64,000 bases of DNA. It comes from AP-15 sp963716115 (GTDB taxonomy: Bacteria; Pseudomonadota; Alphaproteobacteria; ATCC43930; CGMCC-115725). Position numbers and translations under genes: made by a program. Below the pieces are notes generated by a model that searched no databases, was not told the origin of the DNA, and was given only the letters and a program-made list of their open reading frames with translations. Positions 48,980 to 57,763 of this stretch are shown here, piece by piece (position 1 is the stretch's first letter; each line of letters starts with the position of its first letter). The stretch spans positions 372,001 to 436,000 of the forward strand of contig CAVQSZ010000006.1 in NCBI GenBank assembly GCA_963716115.1, read 5' to 3'.

Positions 48980-49930
48980 AAGCCGGTCGGCGCGGCGCCG
49001 CCGGTCCTCATCATCGCCGGCCCGACGGCGAGCGGCAAATCGGCGCTGGCCGCCGCCCTGGCCGAGGAAATCGACGGCACCGTCGTCAACGCCGACAGCC
49101 TGCAGACCTACCGCGACCTGAGCATCCTGACGGCGCGCCCGGACGCCGCCGCGCTGGCGCGCGCGCCGCATCGTCTTTACGGCTACCTCGACGCCGCCGA
49201 GCGCGGCTCGGCCGCTCTTTGGCGCGCTCTGGCGATGGACGCCATCGCCGGCGCGACGCGGGCCGGGCGGCTGCCGATCGTGGTCGGCGGCGCCGGCCTT
49301 TACCTGCGCGCCTTGCAGCACGGGCTGGCGCCGATCCCGCCGATCCCGCAGGAGGTCCGGCAGGAGGCGCTGGCGCTGCATCGCGCGCTGGGCGGCGCCG
49401 GCTTTCGCGAGCGCCTGGCGGGCCTCGACCCGGCCGGGGCCGAGCGGCTCTTCGCCGGCGACAGGCAGCGTCTGGTGCGCGCCTACGAGGTGGTCCGCGC
49501 CACCGGGACGCCGATCGCGGCGTGGCGGCGGCAGCCGGATCGGGCGTCGCCCTATCGCTTTGCGACGATCCTGCTGGCGCCGCCGCGCGATCGGCTCTAC
49601 GCCGCCTGCGACAGCCGCTTCGCCGCGATGATCGCGGCGGGCGGGCTCGACGAGGCGGCGCGGCTCGCCGCCCGCGGCCTCGATCCGGAGCTGCCGGCGA
49701 TGAAGGCGCTGGGCCTGCCCGAGCTGCTGCGCCATCTGCGCGGCGAAACGCCGCTTGGCGAGGCGGTGGCTTCGGCGCAGCGCGCCACGCGCCGCTACGC
49801 CAAGCGCCAGACGACCTGGTTTCGCCATCAATGCCGCCCCGACATAACCTTTGCTGAGCAACTTTCGGAAAGATTGCTGCGGTGCTCACGCCAGTTTATT
49901 GATCGCTTTCTGTTGACCCCCGCGGCGTAG
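48980..49930 (+). CDS. miaA: tRNA dimethylallyltransferase MiaA
   Basis: About 316 aa. P-loop VLIIAGPTASGKSALAAALA, DSLQTYRDLSILTARPD, catalytic-site HRLYGYLDA, GGAGLYLRALQHGLAPIP and the C-terminal AQRATRRYAKRQTTWFRHQC. Prenylates A37 of tRNAs reading UNN codons. The start cannot be fixed: no in-frame ATG, GTG or TTG precedes the P-loop at suitable distance, while an ATG at 48975 is one base out of frame, so another single-base error near 48980 is plausible. It is divergent from serB and precedes ilvB. Confidence 0.85.
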   Translation, partial: KPVGAAPPVLIIAGPTASGKSALAAALAEEIDGTVVNADSLQTYRDLSILTARPDAAALARAPHRLYGYLDAAERGSAALWRALAMDAIAGATRAGRLPIVVGGAGLYLRALQHGLAPIPPIPQEVRQEALALHRALGGAGFRERLAGLDPAGAERLFAGDRQRLVRAYEVVRATGTPIAAWRRQPDRASPYRFATILLAPPRDRLYAACDSRFAAMIAAGGLDEAARLAARGLDPELPAMKALGLPELLRHLRGETPLGEAVASAQRATRRYAKRQTTWFRHQCRPDITFAEQLSERLLRCSRQFIDRFLLTPAA

Positions 49931-50012
49931 CCGATTAGGTTGCCCCGCCGCTCGGCCGCAAATCCCAGGGATTCGGCCCGGCGCGGCGTGTTCGCCAGCG
50001 ATGGAGCCTGTC

Positions 50013-51779
50013 ATGTCGGCCGAGCCGATCAGCGGAGCGGAGATCGTCATCAAGGCGCTGGTCGACCAGGGCGTCGAGGTCGTGTTCGGCTATCCCGGCG
50101 GCGCCGTCCTGCCGATCTACGACGCGCTCTTCAAGCAGAACGCGCTGCGCCACATCCTGGTGCGCCAGGAGGGCGGGGCCGTGCACGCCGCCGAAGGCTA
50201 CGCCCGCTCGACCGGCCGGGTCGGCGTCGTCCTGGTGACGAGCGGCCCCGGCGCCACCAACGCCGTCACCGGGCTGACCGACGCGCTGATGGACTCGGTG
50301 CCGGTGGTTTGCCTGACCGGGCAGGTGCCGACCCACCTGATCGGCAACGATGCCTTTCAGGAGGCCGACACCACCGGCATCACCCGGCCCTGCACCAAGC
50401 ACAATTATCTGGTCAAGGACGTGCGCGAGCTGGCGCGCATGCTGCACGAGGCGTTCTACGTCGCCAAGAGCGGGCGTCCGGGGCCGGTCGTGGTCGACCT
50501 GCCGAAGGACGTGCTGTTCGCGCCGGGCCCGTACTCCCCGCCCGAGGAGAACGGGCGGCACAAGAGCTACCGGCCGCAGCTGGCGCCCGACCCCAGCCGC
50601 ATCGCCGAAGCGGTCGAGATGATCGCCGCGGCCGAGCGGCCCCTCTTCTACGGCGGCGGCGGCTTGATCAACTCCGGGCCCGAGGCCTGCGCCCGCTTCA
50701 CCGAGCTGGTGCGGCGGGTCGACGCGCCCTGCACCCTGACCCTGATGGGGCTCGGCGCCTTTCCGGCCAGCGACCCGCACTTTCTCGGCATGGTCGGCAT
50801 GCACGGCGCCTACGAGGCCAATCTGGCGATGCATGGCTGCGATCTGATGGTCGCGGTCGGCTCGCGCTTCGACGACCGGGTGACCGGCCGGCTCGACGCC
50901 TTCTCGCCCGGCTCGAAAAAGATCCACATCGACATCGACCCGTCCTCGATCAACAAGAACGTCCGCGTCGACGTGCCGGTCATCGGCGACGCCGGCCAGG
51001 CGCTGTCGGCGATGCTGACGGCCTGGCCCGAGGCCCGGCGCAAGGCGGGCGAGGGCGCGCGCGCAAAATGGTGGCGCGCGATCGAAGGCTGGCGCGCCCG
51101 CGACTGCCTGCGCTACGAGCGCGGCCGGCGCGATGTGATCAAGCCGCAATATGCGCTGGAGCGGCTCTATGCGCTGACCCGCGGCCGCGACGTTTACCTG
51201 ACGACCGAGGTCGGCCAGCACCAGATGTGGGCGGCGCAGTTCTTCAAGTTCGAAGAGCCCAATCACTGGATGACCTCGGGCGGGCTCGGCACGATGGGCT
51301 ACGGGCTGCCGGCCGCGGTCGGCGTGCAGATCGCCCATCCCGAGGCGCTGGTCATCGATGTCGCCGGCGAGGCCTCGATCCTGATGAACATCCAGGAGAT
51401 GTCGACCGTCGCCCAGTACCGGCTGCCGGTCAAGGTGTTCATCCTCAACAACCAGTACATGGGGATGGTGCGGCAATGGCAGGAATTGCTGCACGGCGGC
51501 CGCTATTCCGAGAGCTACACCGCAGCGCTCCCCGATTTCGTCAAGCTCGCGGACGCCTTCGGGGCCAGCGGCCGGCGGGTCGAGGACCCGGCCGAAATCG
51601 ACGACGCGATCGCCTGGATGCTGGCGACCCCGGGTGCGGTGATCGTCGACGTGGCGGTCGACCCGACCGAGAACTGCTTCCCGATGATCCCGTCGGGCGC
51701 GGCCCACAACGAGATGCTGCTCGGCCCCGGGGACGAGGCGAAAAAACCGGTCTCCGAGGAAGGCATGGTGCTGGTGTGA
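50013..51779 (+). CDS. ilvB: Acetolactate synthase large subunit
   Basis: 588 aa from ATG 50013 (GGAG 6 nt upstream; ATG 50001 also in frame). ThDP enzyme: catalytic Glu in LVRQEGGAVHAAEGYAR, SGPGATNAVTGLTDALMDSV, FAD-domain residues GMVGMHGAYEANLAMHGCDL, FDDRVTGRLDAFSPGSKKI, ThDP-binding VAGEASILMNIQEM and NNQYMGMVRQWQELL. The usual GDAS of the ThDP motif reads GEAS. Makes acetolactate or acetohydroxybutyrate for Val, Leu and Ile. First gene of ilvBNC. Confidence 0.92.
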   Translation: MSAEPISGAEIVIKALVDQGVEVVFGYPGGAVLPIYDALFKQNALRHILVRQEGGAVHAAEGYARSTGRVGVVLVTSGPGATNAVTGLTDALMDSVPVVCLTGQVPTHLIGNDAFQEADTTGITRPCTKHNYLVKDVRELARMLHEAFYVAKSGRPGPVVVDLPKDVLFAPGPYSPPEENGRHKSYRPQLAPDPSRIAEAVEMIAAAERPLFYGGGGLINSGPEACARFTELVRRVDAPCTLTLMGLGAFPASDPHFLGMVGMHGAYEANLAMHGCDLMVAVGSRFDDRVTGRLDAFSPGSKKIHIDIDPSSINKNVRVDVPVIGDAGQALSAMLTAWPEARRKAGEGARAKWWRAIEGWRARDCLRYERGRRDVIKPQYALERLYALTRGRDVYLTTEVGQHQMWAAQFFKFEEPNHWMTSGGLGTMGYGLPAAVGVQIAHPEALVIDVAGEASILMNIQEMSTVAQYRLPVKVFILNNQYMGMVRQWQELLHGGRYSESYTAALPDFVKLADAFGASGRRVEDPAEIDDAIAWMLATPGAVIVDVAVDPTENCFPMIPSGAAHNEMLLGPGDEAKKPVSEEGMVLV

Positions 51780-51793
51780 GGAAGCATATCGCC

Positions 51794-51883
51794 GTCATTG
51801 CGAGCGAAGCGAAGCAATCTCGCGCCAATCCCGCACCATCGCCTCGCCGAGATTGCTTCGTCGCCTGCGGCTCCTCGCAATGA
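51794..51883. repeat. Interspersed hairpin between ilvB and ilvN
   Basis: GTCATTGCGAGCGAAGCGAA with AAGCAATCTCG at the left, CGAGATTGCTTCGTCGCC with CTCCTCGCAATGAC at the right: long inverted arms, same family as 10701-10792. It separates two genes whose products form one enzyme and may tune their ratio. Confidence 0.8.
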
Positions 51884-51911
51884 CGATCCTCTGCGCCGCA
51901 ACGGCTGAGTG

Positions 51912-52415
51912 ATGGCCGAGATCGAACGCCATGCGATCGCCGTCCTCGTCGACAACGAGCCGGGAGTGCTGGCGCGCGTCATCGGCCTCTTCTCCGGGCG
52001 CGGCTACAACATCGAGAGCCTGACCGTGGCCGAGGTCGATGCGCGCAACCGCCTGTCGCGGATCACCATCGTGACCTCGGGCACGCGCATGATCATCGAG
52101 CAGATCAAGGCCCAGCTGTCGCGGCTGGTGCCGGTGCGCCGGGTTCACGACCTGACCGACGAGGGGCCGTTCGTCGAGCGCGAGATGATGCTGATCAAGG
52201 TTGCCGGCAAAGGCGAGGCGCGCATCGAGTCGCTCCGGCTGGCCGGCATCTTCCGCGCCAGCGTCGTCGATACGACGATCGAGAGCTTTGTCTTTGAGAT
52301 CACCGGATCGAGCGAGAAGCTGAACGCGTTCATCGCCTTGATGGAGCCGTTGGGGCTGGCCGAGGTGTCGCGCACCGGCGCCGCCGCGATCTCGCGCGGC
52401 GCGGCGAGCTTTTAG
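51912..52415 (+). CDS. ilvN: Acetolactate synthase small (regulatory) subunit
   Basis: 167 aa from ATG 51912. N-terminal ACT domain (HAIAVLVDNEPGVLARVIGL, FSGRGYNIESLTVAEVD) for valine feedback binding, then the C-terminal activation domain (REMMLIKVAGKGEARIESLR, GIFRASVVDTTIESFVFEIT). No Shine-Dalgarno is visible just upstream; the inserted repeat may have displaced it. Pairs with IlvB. Confidence 0.9.
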   Translation: MAEIERHAIAVLVDNEPGVLARVIGLFSGRGYNIESLTVAEVDARNRLSRITIVTSGTRMIIEQIKAQLSRLVPVRRVHDLTDEGPFVEREMMLIKVAGKGEARIESLRLAGIFRASVVDTTIESFVFEITGSSEKLNAFIALMEPLGLAEVSRTGAAAISRGAASF

Positions 52416-52533
52416 CGAGGTCCAGGCTTGGACTAAGACGTCGTTCCCGCGAAAGGCGGGAACCCAGGGCCAGGCCCCGTCGCCCGCTCCGGAGCCGCTT
52501 CCGCAGGGGCGACGATGCCGTAAGGAGGAAGAG
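52416..52533. repeat. Short TTCCCGC-type hairpin in the ilvN-ilvC gap
   Basis: GTTCCCGC-N5-GCGGGAAC (about 52443-52462) followed by CCAGGGCC...GGCCCCG words; same GTTCCCGC family as in the 811 and 53825 elements. TAAGGAGGAAGAG before ATG 52534 is a strong ribosome-binding site for ilvC. Confidence 0.6.
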
Positions 52534-53554
52534 ATGCGGGTCTATTACGATCGCGACGCGGACGTGAACCTGGTCAAGTCGAAGAAGGTCGCGGTCATCG
52601 GCTACGGCAGCCAGGGCCATGCCCACGCCAACAATCTGCGCGACAGCGGCGTCAAGGAGGTCGTCGTCGCGCTGCGGCCGGGCTCGGCCTCGGCGCCCAA
52701 GGCCAAGGCCGCCGGCATCGAGGTGGTGGCCCCGGCCGAGGCGGCCAAATGGGCCGACCTCGTCATGATCCTCGCCCCCGACGAATTGCAGGCGCAGCTC
52801 TATTCGAGCGACCTGCGCGGCAACATGCGCGAAGGGACGGCGCTCGCCGTCGCGCACGGGCTCAGCATCCATTTCCGGCTGATCGAGCCGCGCCCCGACA
52901 TGGACGTGTTCATGATCGCGCCCAAGGGCCCGGGCCATACCGTGCGCTCGGAATACCTGCGCGGCGGCGGCGTGCCGTGCCTTGTCGCGGTCGAGCAGAA
53001 CCCGTCGGGGAACGCCCTCGAGTTGGCGCTCTCCTACGCCTCGGCGATCGGCGGCGGTCGCGCCGGGGTGATCGAGACGACGTTCCGCGAGGAATGCGAG
53101 ACCGACCTCTTCGGCGAGCAGTCGGTGCTGTGCGGCGGGCTGACCTCGCTGATCCTGGCCGGCTTCGAAACCCTGGTCGAAGCCGGCTACGCCCCGGAGA
53201 TGGCCTATTTCGAGTGCTGCCACGAGGTCAAGCTGATCGTCGACCTGATCTATGAGGGCGGCATCGCCAACATGCGCTACTCGGTGTCGAACACCGCCGA
53301 GTACGGCGACTACACGCGCGGGCCCGCGGGTCATCGACGAGCATGTGCGGGCCGAGATGAAGCGCATCCTCGCCGACATCCAGTCCGGCCGCTTCGCCCG
53401 CGAGTGGGTGCTCGAAAACACCGCCGGCCAGGCGAGCTTCAAGGCGCTGCGCCGCCGCGCCGCCGAGCACGAGATCGAGAAGGTCGGCGAGAAATTGCGC
53501 GCGATGATGCCCTGGATCACCGAGAACCGGCTGGTCGACAAATCCAGGAACTGA
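52534..53554 (+). CDS. ilvC: Ketol-acid reductoisomerase, frameshift near 53320
   Basis: 339 aa after correction. Rossmann motif VAVIGYGSQGHAHANNLRDS, MILAPDELQAQLYSSDL, AVAHGLSIHF, the metal-binding FGEQSVLCGGLTSLILAGFE (Asp/Glu) and YFECCHEVKLIVDLIYEGGI, then in the next frame RVIDEHVRAEMKRILADIQS. One extra G in CGCGGGCCCGCGGG separates GDYTRGP from RVIDEH. Class I KARI, the third enzyme of Val/Ile synthesis. As this enzyme has no paralogue here, the shift is probably a consensus error. Confidence 0.9.
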
Positions 53555-53591
53555 CGGCGGCAAGCCCCTTTCAGAGCATCGCTCGTCGGAT

Positions 53592-53816
53592 CGAGATTGC
53601 TTCGTCGCGCGATGCGCTCCTCGCAATGAGCACGACCCGTTCCGCTCTCCCGGCGCAAGCCGGGACCCACCTTTCCACCACTCGGCCGCTTGCTTGGGCT
53701 TACGGTGATCGGTCGACGAACGAACAGGATGAATGACCGCGCCTGCGGCCGGCTTGGGTCCCGGCTTTCGCCGGGACAGCGGGAGCCATGCGGTTCAGCC
53801 CCATCGGATCACGCTC
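53592..53816. repeat. Repeat cluster: half hairpin plus long-form element
   Basis: 53592-53628 is one arm (GATCGAGATTGCTTCGTCGC to CTCCTCGCAATGAG) of the 10701/51794 hairpin family. 53636-53816 is the second copy of the inner block of 30961-31189 (CCACCTTTCCACCACTCGGC, GGTGATCGGTCGACGAACGA, GCTTTCGCCGGGACAGCGGG, ATGCGGTTCAGCC). Confidence 0.75.
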
Positions 53817-53824
53817 CAACTAAG

Positions 53825-54207
53825 TGTCCGACGCGAAATGACGCCTGTTATGTCAGATGGGTTATCGTCTCCCCTGCGAAGGCGGGGGTCCAGAGCCTGC
53901 CCCTGGCATGAACAGGGGGAGCCGTTCGAGCCCTTGGAGCACTGGGTTCCCGCTTTCGCGCAGGGCTGTCCGGGGAAAATCCGGCTGCACGCCAAGAGAG
54001 TTTAAATCTCGGATCGAACCATGCAAAAGTTGTCTTGGCCGGGCTTGGCCCGGCCATCCACGCCTTCCGGCGTCCGGAGGCAAGACGTGGATGCCCGGCA
54101 CAAGGCCGGGCAAGACGACTATAACTTGTATTATGACAACGTTAAATTCGCGTAGATCGAAGACCGAAATTTCCCCGGACAGCCCTGCGCTTTCGCGGGA
54201 ACGACGA
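53825..54207. repeat. Dispersed palindrome-ended element, copy 2, interrupted by a MITE
   Basis: Matches 811-989: same left edge TGTCCGAC...CGAAATGA, GTGGGTTATCGT-like block, CCAGAGCCTGCCCCTGGCAT, GAGCACTGGGTTCCCGCTTT and, after the 227-bp insertion, GCTTTCGCGGGAACGACGAA. The central CCCCTGCGAAGGCGGGGG hairpin is intact here, unlike copy 1. Its right end reaches the stop codon of the cyclase gene. Confidence 0.8.
53961..54187. mobile_element. 227-bp MITE with 24-bp terminal inverted repeats
   Basis: Ends read CAGGGCTGTCCGGGGAAAAT and, reversed, CAGGGCTGTCCGGGGAAATT (24 bp, two mismatches). CGCTTTCGCG occurs at 53951-53960 and again at 54188-54197, so the target site was duplicated (8-10 bp depending on where the end is set). 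The uninterrupted site exists in copy 1 at about 964-973. No coding capacity; the interior holds another hairpin (GGCCGGGCTTGGCCCGGCC). End sequence and duplication length recall ISAs1-type elements, but the parent transposon is not in the window. Confidence 0.88.
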
Positions 54208-54209
54208 AC

Positions 54210-55268
54210 CTAAGGGTCGCGCTCCACCACCGCCCGCGGCCGCTGCGGCACGGCGGCGCGCCCGGTCGCGGTCGCGGCCTTTTCGTACGGGCAGGCGTTC
54301 TCGGTTCTGATCCGGTCCCCGGCGACGCCGCGGGCCTTGAGCGCATCGCGCAGCTGGTTGGCGCGCAGCTGCGCCAGATTTCGCGGCCCCTCGCGCAAGC
54401 CCTCGTCTTCGGCGCAGAAGGCCTTGACCGTAACCCTGATCGTCGGATGGGCGCGCAGGAACTCGGCCTGCCGGTCGATCGTCGGACCGCTGGAGCCGGG
54501 GAGGAGCGCCTCGCCTTTGTCGAATATCACGGGGTCGCCGATCGACGGCGATGACGGCCCCGCCGCCGCCGGGGCCCCGACCTCCTCCGAGCGCGGCGGC
54601 AGAGCCCGGGTCAGCACGGCCGCCCCGATCAACGCCGCCACTGCGGCGGCAATCGCCGCCGGGCGCATCGGGAAGCGATTTTGCGGCGGCGACGGACCCT
54701 CGGCAGAGCCCTCCTTTCGCCGCTGGCCGCCGAGCGTCACGCGAAAGACATGGACAGGACGGGCAATGTTCTTGACCTGCCGCTCGCCCATGTCCTCGAA
54801 GCCGAACGAGAGCTTGTCGCGCACCTGGTCGCGCACCACCCGGCTGACATAGATTCCGCCGGGCTCGGCGAGGCCTTCGAGCCGTGCGGCCACATTGACG
54901 CCGTCGCCGAAGATGTCGTGCTCGTCGATGATCACATCGCCGACATTGATGCCGATGCGAAAGGTGATCTGCTCCCTGGCCGGGCTGTCGGCGTTGCGCG
55001 AGCTGATGGCGCGCTGGACCTCGACGGCGCAGCGCACCGCGTCGACGACGCTGGCAAACTCGACCAGCAGCCCGTCCCCGGTGGTCTTGACGATCCGGCC
55101 GCGGTGCTCCTTGAATTTCGGGTCGGTGACCTCGCGCCGGACCGCCTTCAGCGCGGCCAGGGTTCCTTCCTCGTCCTCCCCCATCAGCCGCGAATAGCCG
55201 ACGACATCGGCAGCCAGGATCGCGGCCAGCTTGCGTTCGGCGCGCTCCGGTCCGTCGGTGCTCATCAA
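54210..55268 (-). CDS. Class III adenylate/guanylate cyclase fused to an OmpA-like domain
   Basis: 352 aa. Residues 10-180 are a class III cyclase catalytic domain: metal Asp in LAAILAADVVGYSRLMGEDE, second Asp in KTTGDGLLVEF, and HDIFGDGVNVAARLE with Asn and Arg of the transition-state site. A TM segment at about 212-230 (AAIAAAVAALIGAAVLTRAL) follows. Residues 245-345 resemble an OmpA/peptidoglycan-binding fold (VIFDKGEALLPGSSG, FLRAHPTIRVTVKAF, LAQLRANQLRDALKARGVAG, DRIRTE). Thus a cytoplasmic cAMP source could be tied to the periplasmic wall. Possible effector: the cNMP-domain antiporter. Confidence 0.85.
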   Translation of the reverse strand: MMSTDGPERAERKLAAILAADVVGYSRLMGEDEEGTLAALKAVRREVTDPKFKEHRGRIVKTTGDGLLVEFASVVDAVRCAVEVQRAISSRNADSPAREQITFRIGINVGDVIIDEHDIFGDGVNVAARLEGLAEPGGIYVSRVVRDQVRDKLSFGFEDMGERQVKNIARPVHVFRVTLGGQRRKEGSAEGPSPPQNRFPMRPAAIAAAVAALIGAAVLTRALPPRSEEVGAPAAAGPSSPSIGDPVIFDKGEALLPGSSGPTIDRQAEFLRAHPTIRVTVKAFCAEDEGLREGPRNLAQLRANQLRDALKARGVAGDRIRTENACPYEKAATATGRAAVPQRPRAVVERDP

Positions 55269-55308
55269 CCCCTCGATGTTGCCGGCCGCACCCGCCGCCG
55301 GCGGCGGC

Positions 55309-57473
55309 CTATTTGTGGCGCGCCGCCGACCCGCCGCTGGAATGCGCCGGCGCCGGCGCCGGCTTGGCGGCGGTCTGCGGGGCGATGCGGCCCGGACTCT
55401 GGACGGCGGCGCCGCGATAGGAGGGCGCCGGCGAATGGAACATTTGCGGCTGGCCGAATTGCTGAGCGCCGCCGCGACCGGCCTGCATCGCCGCCGGGCC
55501 CGCCCCCCGGTTCGCCCCCGGGCCCGCCATCGGCCGCGCCGGCTGCGCGCCGATTTGCGGGCCGCCGCGGTAAGCCGGGGCCGCCGCCGGGTTTATTTGC
55601 GGCCGCCCGAATTGCTGGCCGAATTGCTGCGGGCCGCCGCGATAGCCCATCGTCGGCTCCGCGGCCGCCGGGCGGTGAAACCCGCCGGGCGTAGGTTGCG
55701 CGATGGCGTTGCGCGGGGCCGCCCGGGCGGCGTTGCCTGCCGGACCGACGCCGCCGAGCCCCTCGCGCCGGGCCATCGGGGCGCCGCCGGGCGCGTGCTC
55801 GACCGGGCCCCCGCCCGGGTGCATCGCCGCGGGCGCCGCGCCGAGCCCCTCGCGCCGGGCCATCGGGCGCCGCCGGGCGCGTGCTCGACCGGGCCCCCGC
55901 CCGGGCGCATCGCCACGGGCGCCGCGCCGTGCGGCTCTGCGTGCGCCTCGCCGAGACGCGGCGCGGTCCGGCTCGCCGCCGGCATGACGCGCGGGGCGCC
56001 CCGCATGACGGGAGCCTGCTCGAGCCGGCCCGGCGAGAGCCGCATCGTCTCGCGACCGACCGCCCGCGCGCCGGCGAAAGCCTCGCGCGGGACCGCGGTG
56101 GCGAAGCGGCGATTGAAATACCGGGCTCGCCAGGCCTCGCGCGCGAGCGGCAGGCCGCCGCGCGCCGCGACCCGGTCGACGCTCAGCCGGTTGACGACGT
56201 TGATGCGCTCGACATACGCCGGGCCGGCGTCGTACCAGGGAACGTAGGCGTCGCCCGGCCCCAGCGGGAACCAGGCCACCGGCGGGCCGGCATTGGGGTC
56301 GTAGCCGGGCTCGCCACTCGTGTCGACAAAGGCGACCAGCGCCGGCGCATAGACCGGATCGGGCGTCTTTTCCCCCGGGACCCAGCCCCAGCGGCCGTCG
56401 ACATTGACCCAGCGGCCGTAATGAAATGGGGCAAAGCCCCAGGGCTGGTCGTCGATCCAGGTCCAGCCCCAGGGCGGGATCGACGCCCAATGGCCGAACC
56501 GGTAGGGCGCCCAATCGGGGGGGACGTCGGCGGGAAACCAGGCAGCCTGGGAGTCCGGCAGGGTTTGCCACTTGCCGTAGCGATCGAGCCCGTCAAATCC
56601 GGTGGTCTCGTCCGACACGTAACGCGCCGCTTGCCGGGCGTCGGGAACGTCCTGCGATTCCTTGACCCAGAACGAGAAATCGTCGGGAGATTTCTGCCCG
56701 CTCCCGGCCGCGGGGGGTTCCGGCGGCGCATCGGCGAAGCCGGCCGCCGTCACGGCCTGCCCCGGCGCGGCGGGCTGGGCCGCGTTCCGATCGTCGGGCG
56801 TCGCCGGCGCCCCGGTCGGCGGCGCGCCCACCGGCGGCGCGCCCACCGGCCGCGCTACAGAGCCCGGCTCGGCGATCGGACGTTTGCTCGTCGTAACGGC
56901 GGGGTAGGCCCCCGTCACTTCGGCCTGTTCGCCCGCGCCGATCGGGATGTCGGCGTTACCGCCGACAAAGCGGGCCTTGCCCTCGAAAACGACAATGCGC
57001 GCCGGCTGGTCCGCGGTTCCGACCTCGACATCGTAGGCGCCGGACTGCAGCAGCCACAACGAGCCGCGTGGGAGCTCGAGCTCGGCGGTCTCGCCCTCCC
57101 GCAATTTGGCCAGCTGCAGGTGGACGCGGCCGCGCTCGATGCTCGCTTCGATCAAACCGTCGCTGAGGTTGAGCACGTTGAGGACCGTGTCGCTCGACAT
57201 CTGGATGGCGTCGGGGCCGATGCGTATCCGCGCCCGCGCCAGGGCGCCGGTCCTCAGCGACATGTCCTGACAGACGGGCTGGTTGAAATCGGCGACGGCC
57301 CATTGGCGCGAGCCGTTTCCCCCCGCCTCCTCCTGCTCGCCGCGATGCGCCCAGCTGACCTCGCCCGAGAGGTAATTCAAGTTCCCCACACGCAACGGCG
57401 GATCTTCCGCCGCCGACCCCGAGGCCGCGGCGAATAAGCCGATCGCGCCGGCAAGGCACAACCGGAACGGCAT
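55309..57473 (-). CDS. FecR-domain / DUF6600 secreted protein, frameshift in a tandem repeat
   Basis: About 720 aa from ATG 57473 (57515 also possible). Signal peptide (LCLAGAIGLFAAASGSAAE); FecR-like domain at 25-210 (VGNLNYLSGEVSWAHRG, SLRTGALARARIRIG, LQSGAYDVEVG, ARIVVFEGKARF); Pro/Ala linker; then DUF6600-type aromatic repeats (YGKWQTLPDSQAAWFP, YRFGHWASIPPWGWTWIDD, FHYGRWVNVDGRWGWVPGE); C-terminal Gly/Pro/Gln-rich region with two 29-residue repeats. One G is missing near 55866 in the second repeat (GGG against GGGG in the first); adding it leads to the natural stop at 55309. Envelope protein of unknown function. Confidence 0.8.
55756..55929. repeat. 87-bp tandem duplication (two copies)
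   Basis: The unit begins GAGCCCCTCGCGCCGGGCCA and encodes MARREGLGAAPAAMHPGGGP plus VEHAPGGAP on the minus strand. Copy 2 (from 55843) differs by a few substitutions and one missing G, which causes the frameshift in the enclosing gene. Confidence 0.8.
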
Positions 57474-57763
57474 TAATATTGTGGTTAAACGCCACGATGC
57501 TCGGGGAAAGAGCATAATGTGCTGCCATGGTTGGGGAGGCGATCGCCTGAGCAGCTATCCTGTCAGCTATAGTGCTGTGGATAACAATACTCCGGTGATG
57601 CGGCATAATCAACTGCCGATTTGCCTTGGCGAGCAGAGCGGTCTGCTGCCGTCCCCTTTAAAGAACATAAGAGGAACAATTGGTTACTTGATCGAAGGTT
57701 GCAACTTTATCGATTTTGTGTTGCAATCGGTAATTACGAACGTTCGTTTGGCGATGCCTGGCT
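57474..57763. promoter_or_regulatory. Divergent AT-rich promoter region
   Basis: About 290 bp between divergent envelope genes. Base composition is much lower in GC than the genes; short direct and inverted words occur (AGCTATCCTGTCAGCTATAG) but no defined operator or -35/-10 pair can be assigned with confidence. No gene recognised. Confidence 0.35.

Noticed and set aside
49931..50012. ilv leader peptide or T-box/riboswitch before ilvB
   Set aside because: Only about 80 bp separate miaA and ilvB, with no run of Ile/Val/Leu codons and no terminator/antiterminator pair.
53300..53340. Programmed frameshifting in ilvC and asnS
   Set aside because: No slippery heptamer with a following pseudoknot is evident, and similar indels occur in many unrelated genes of the window.
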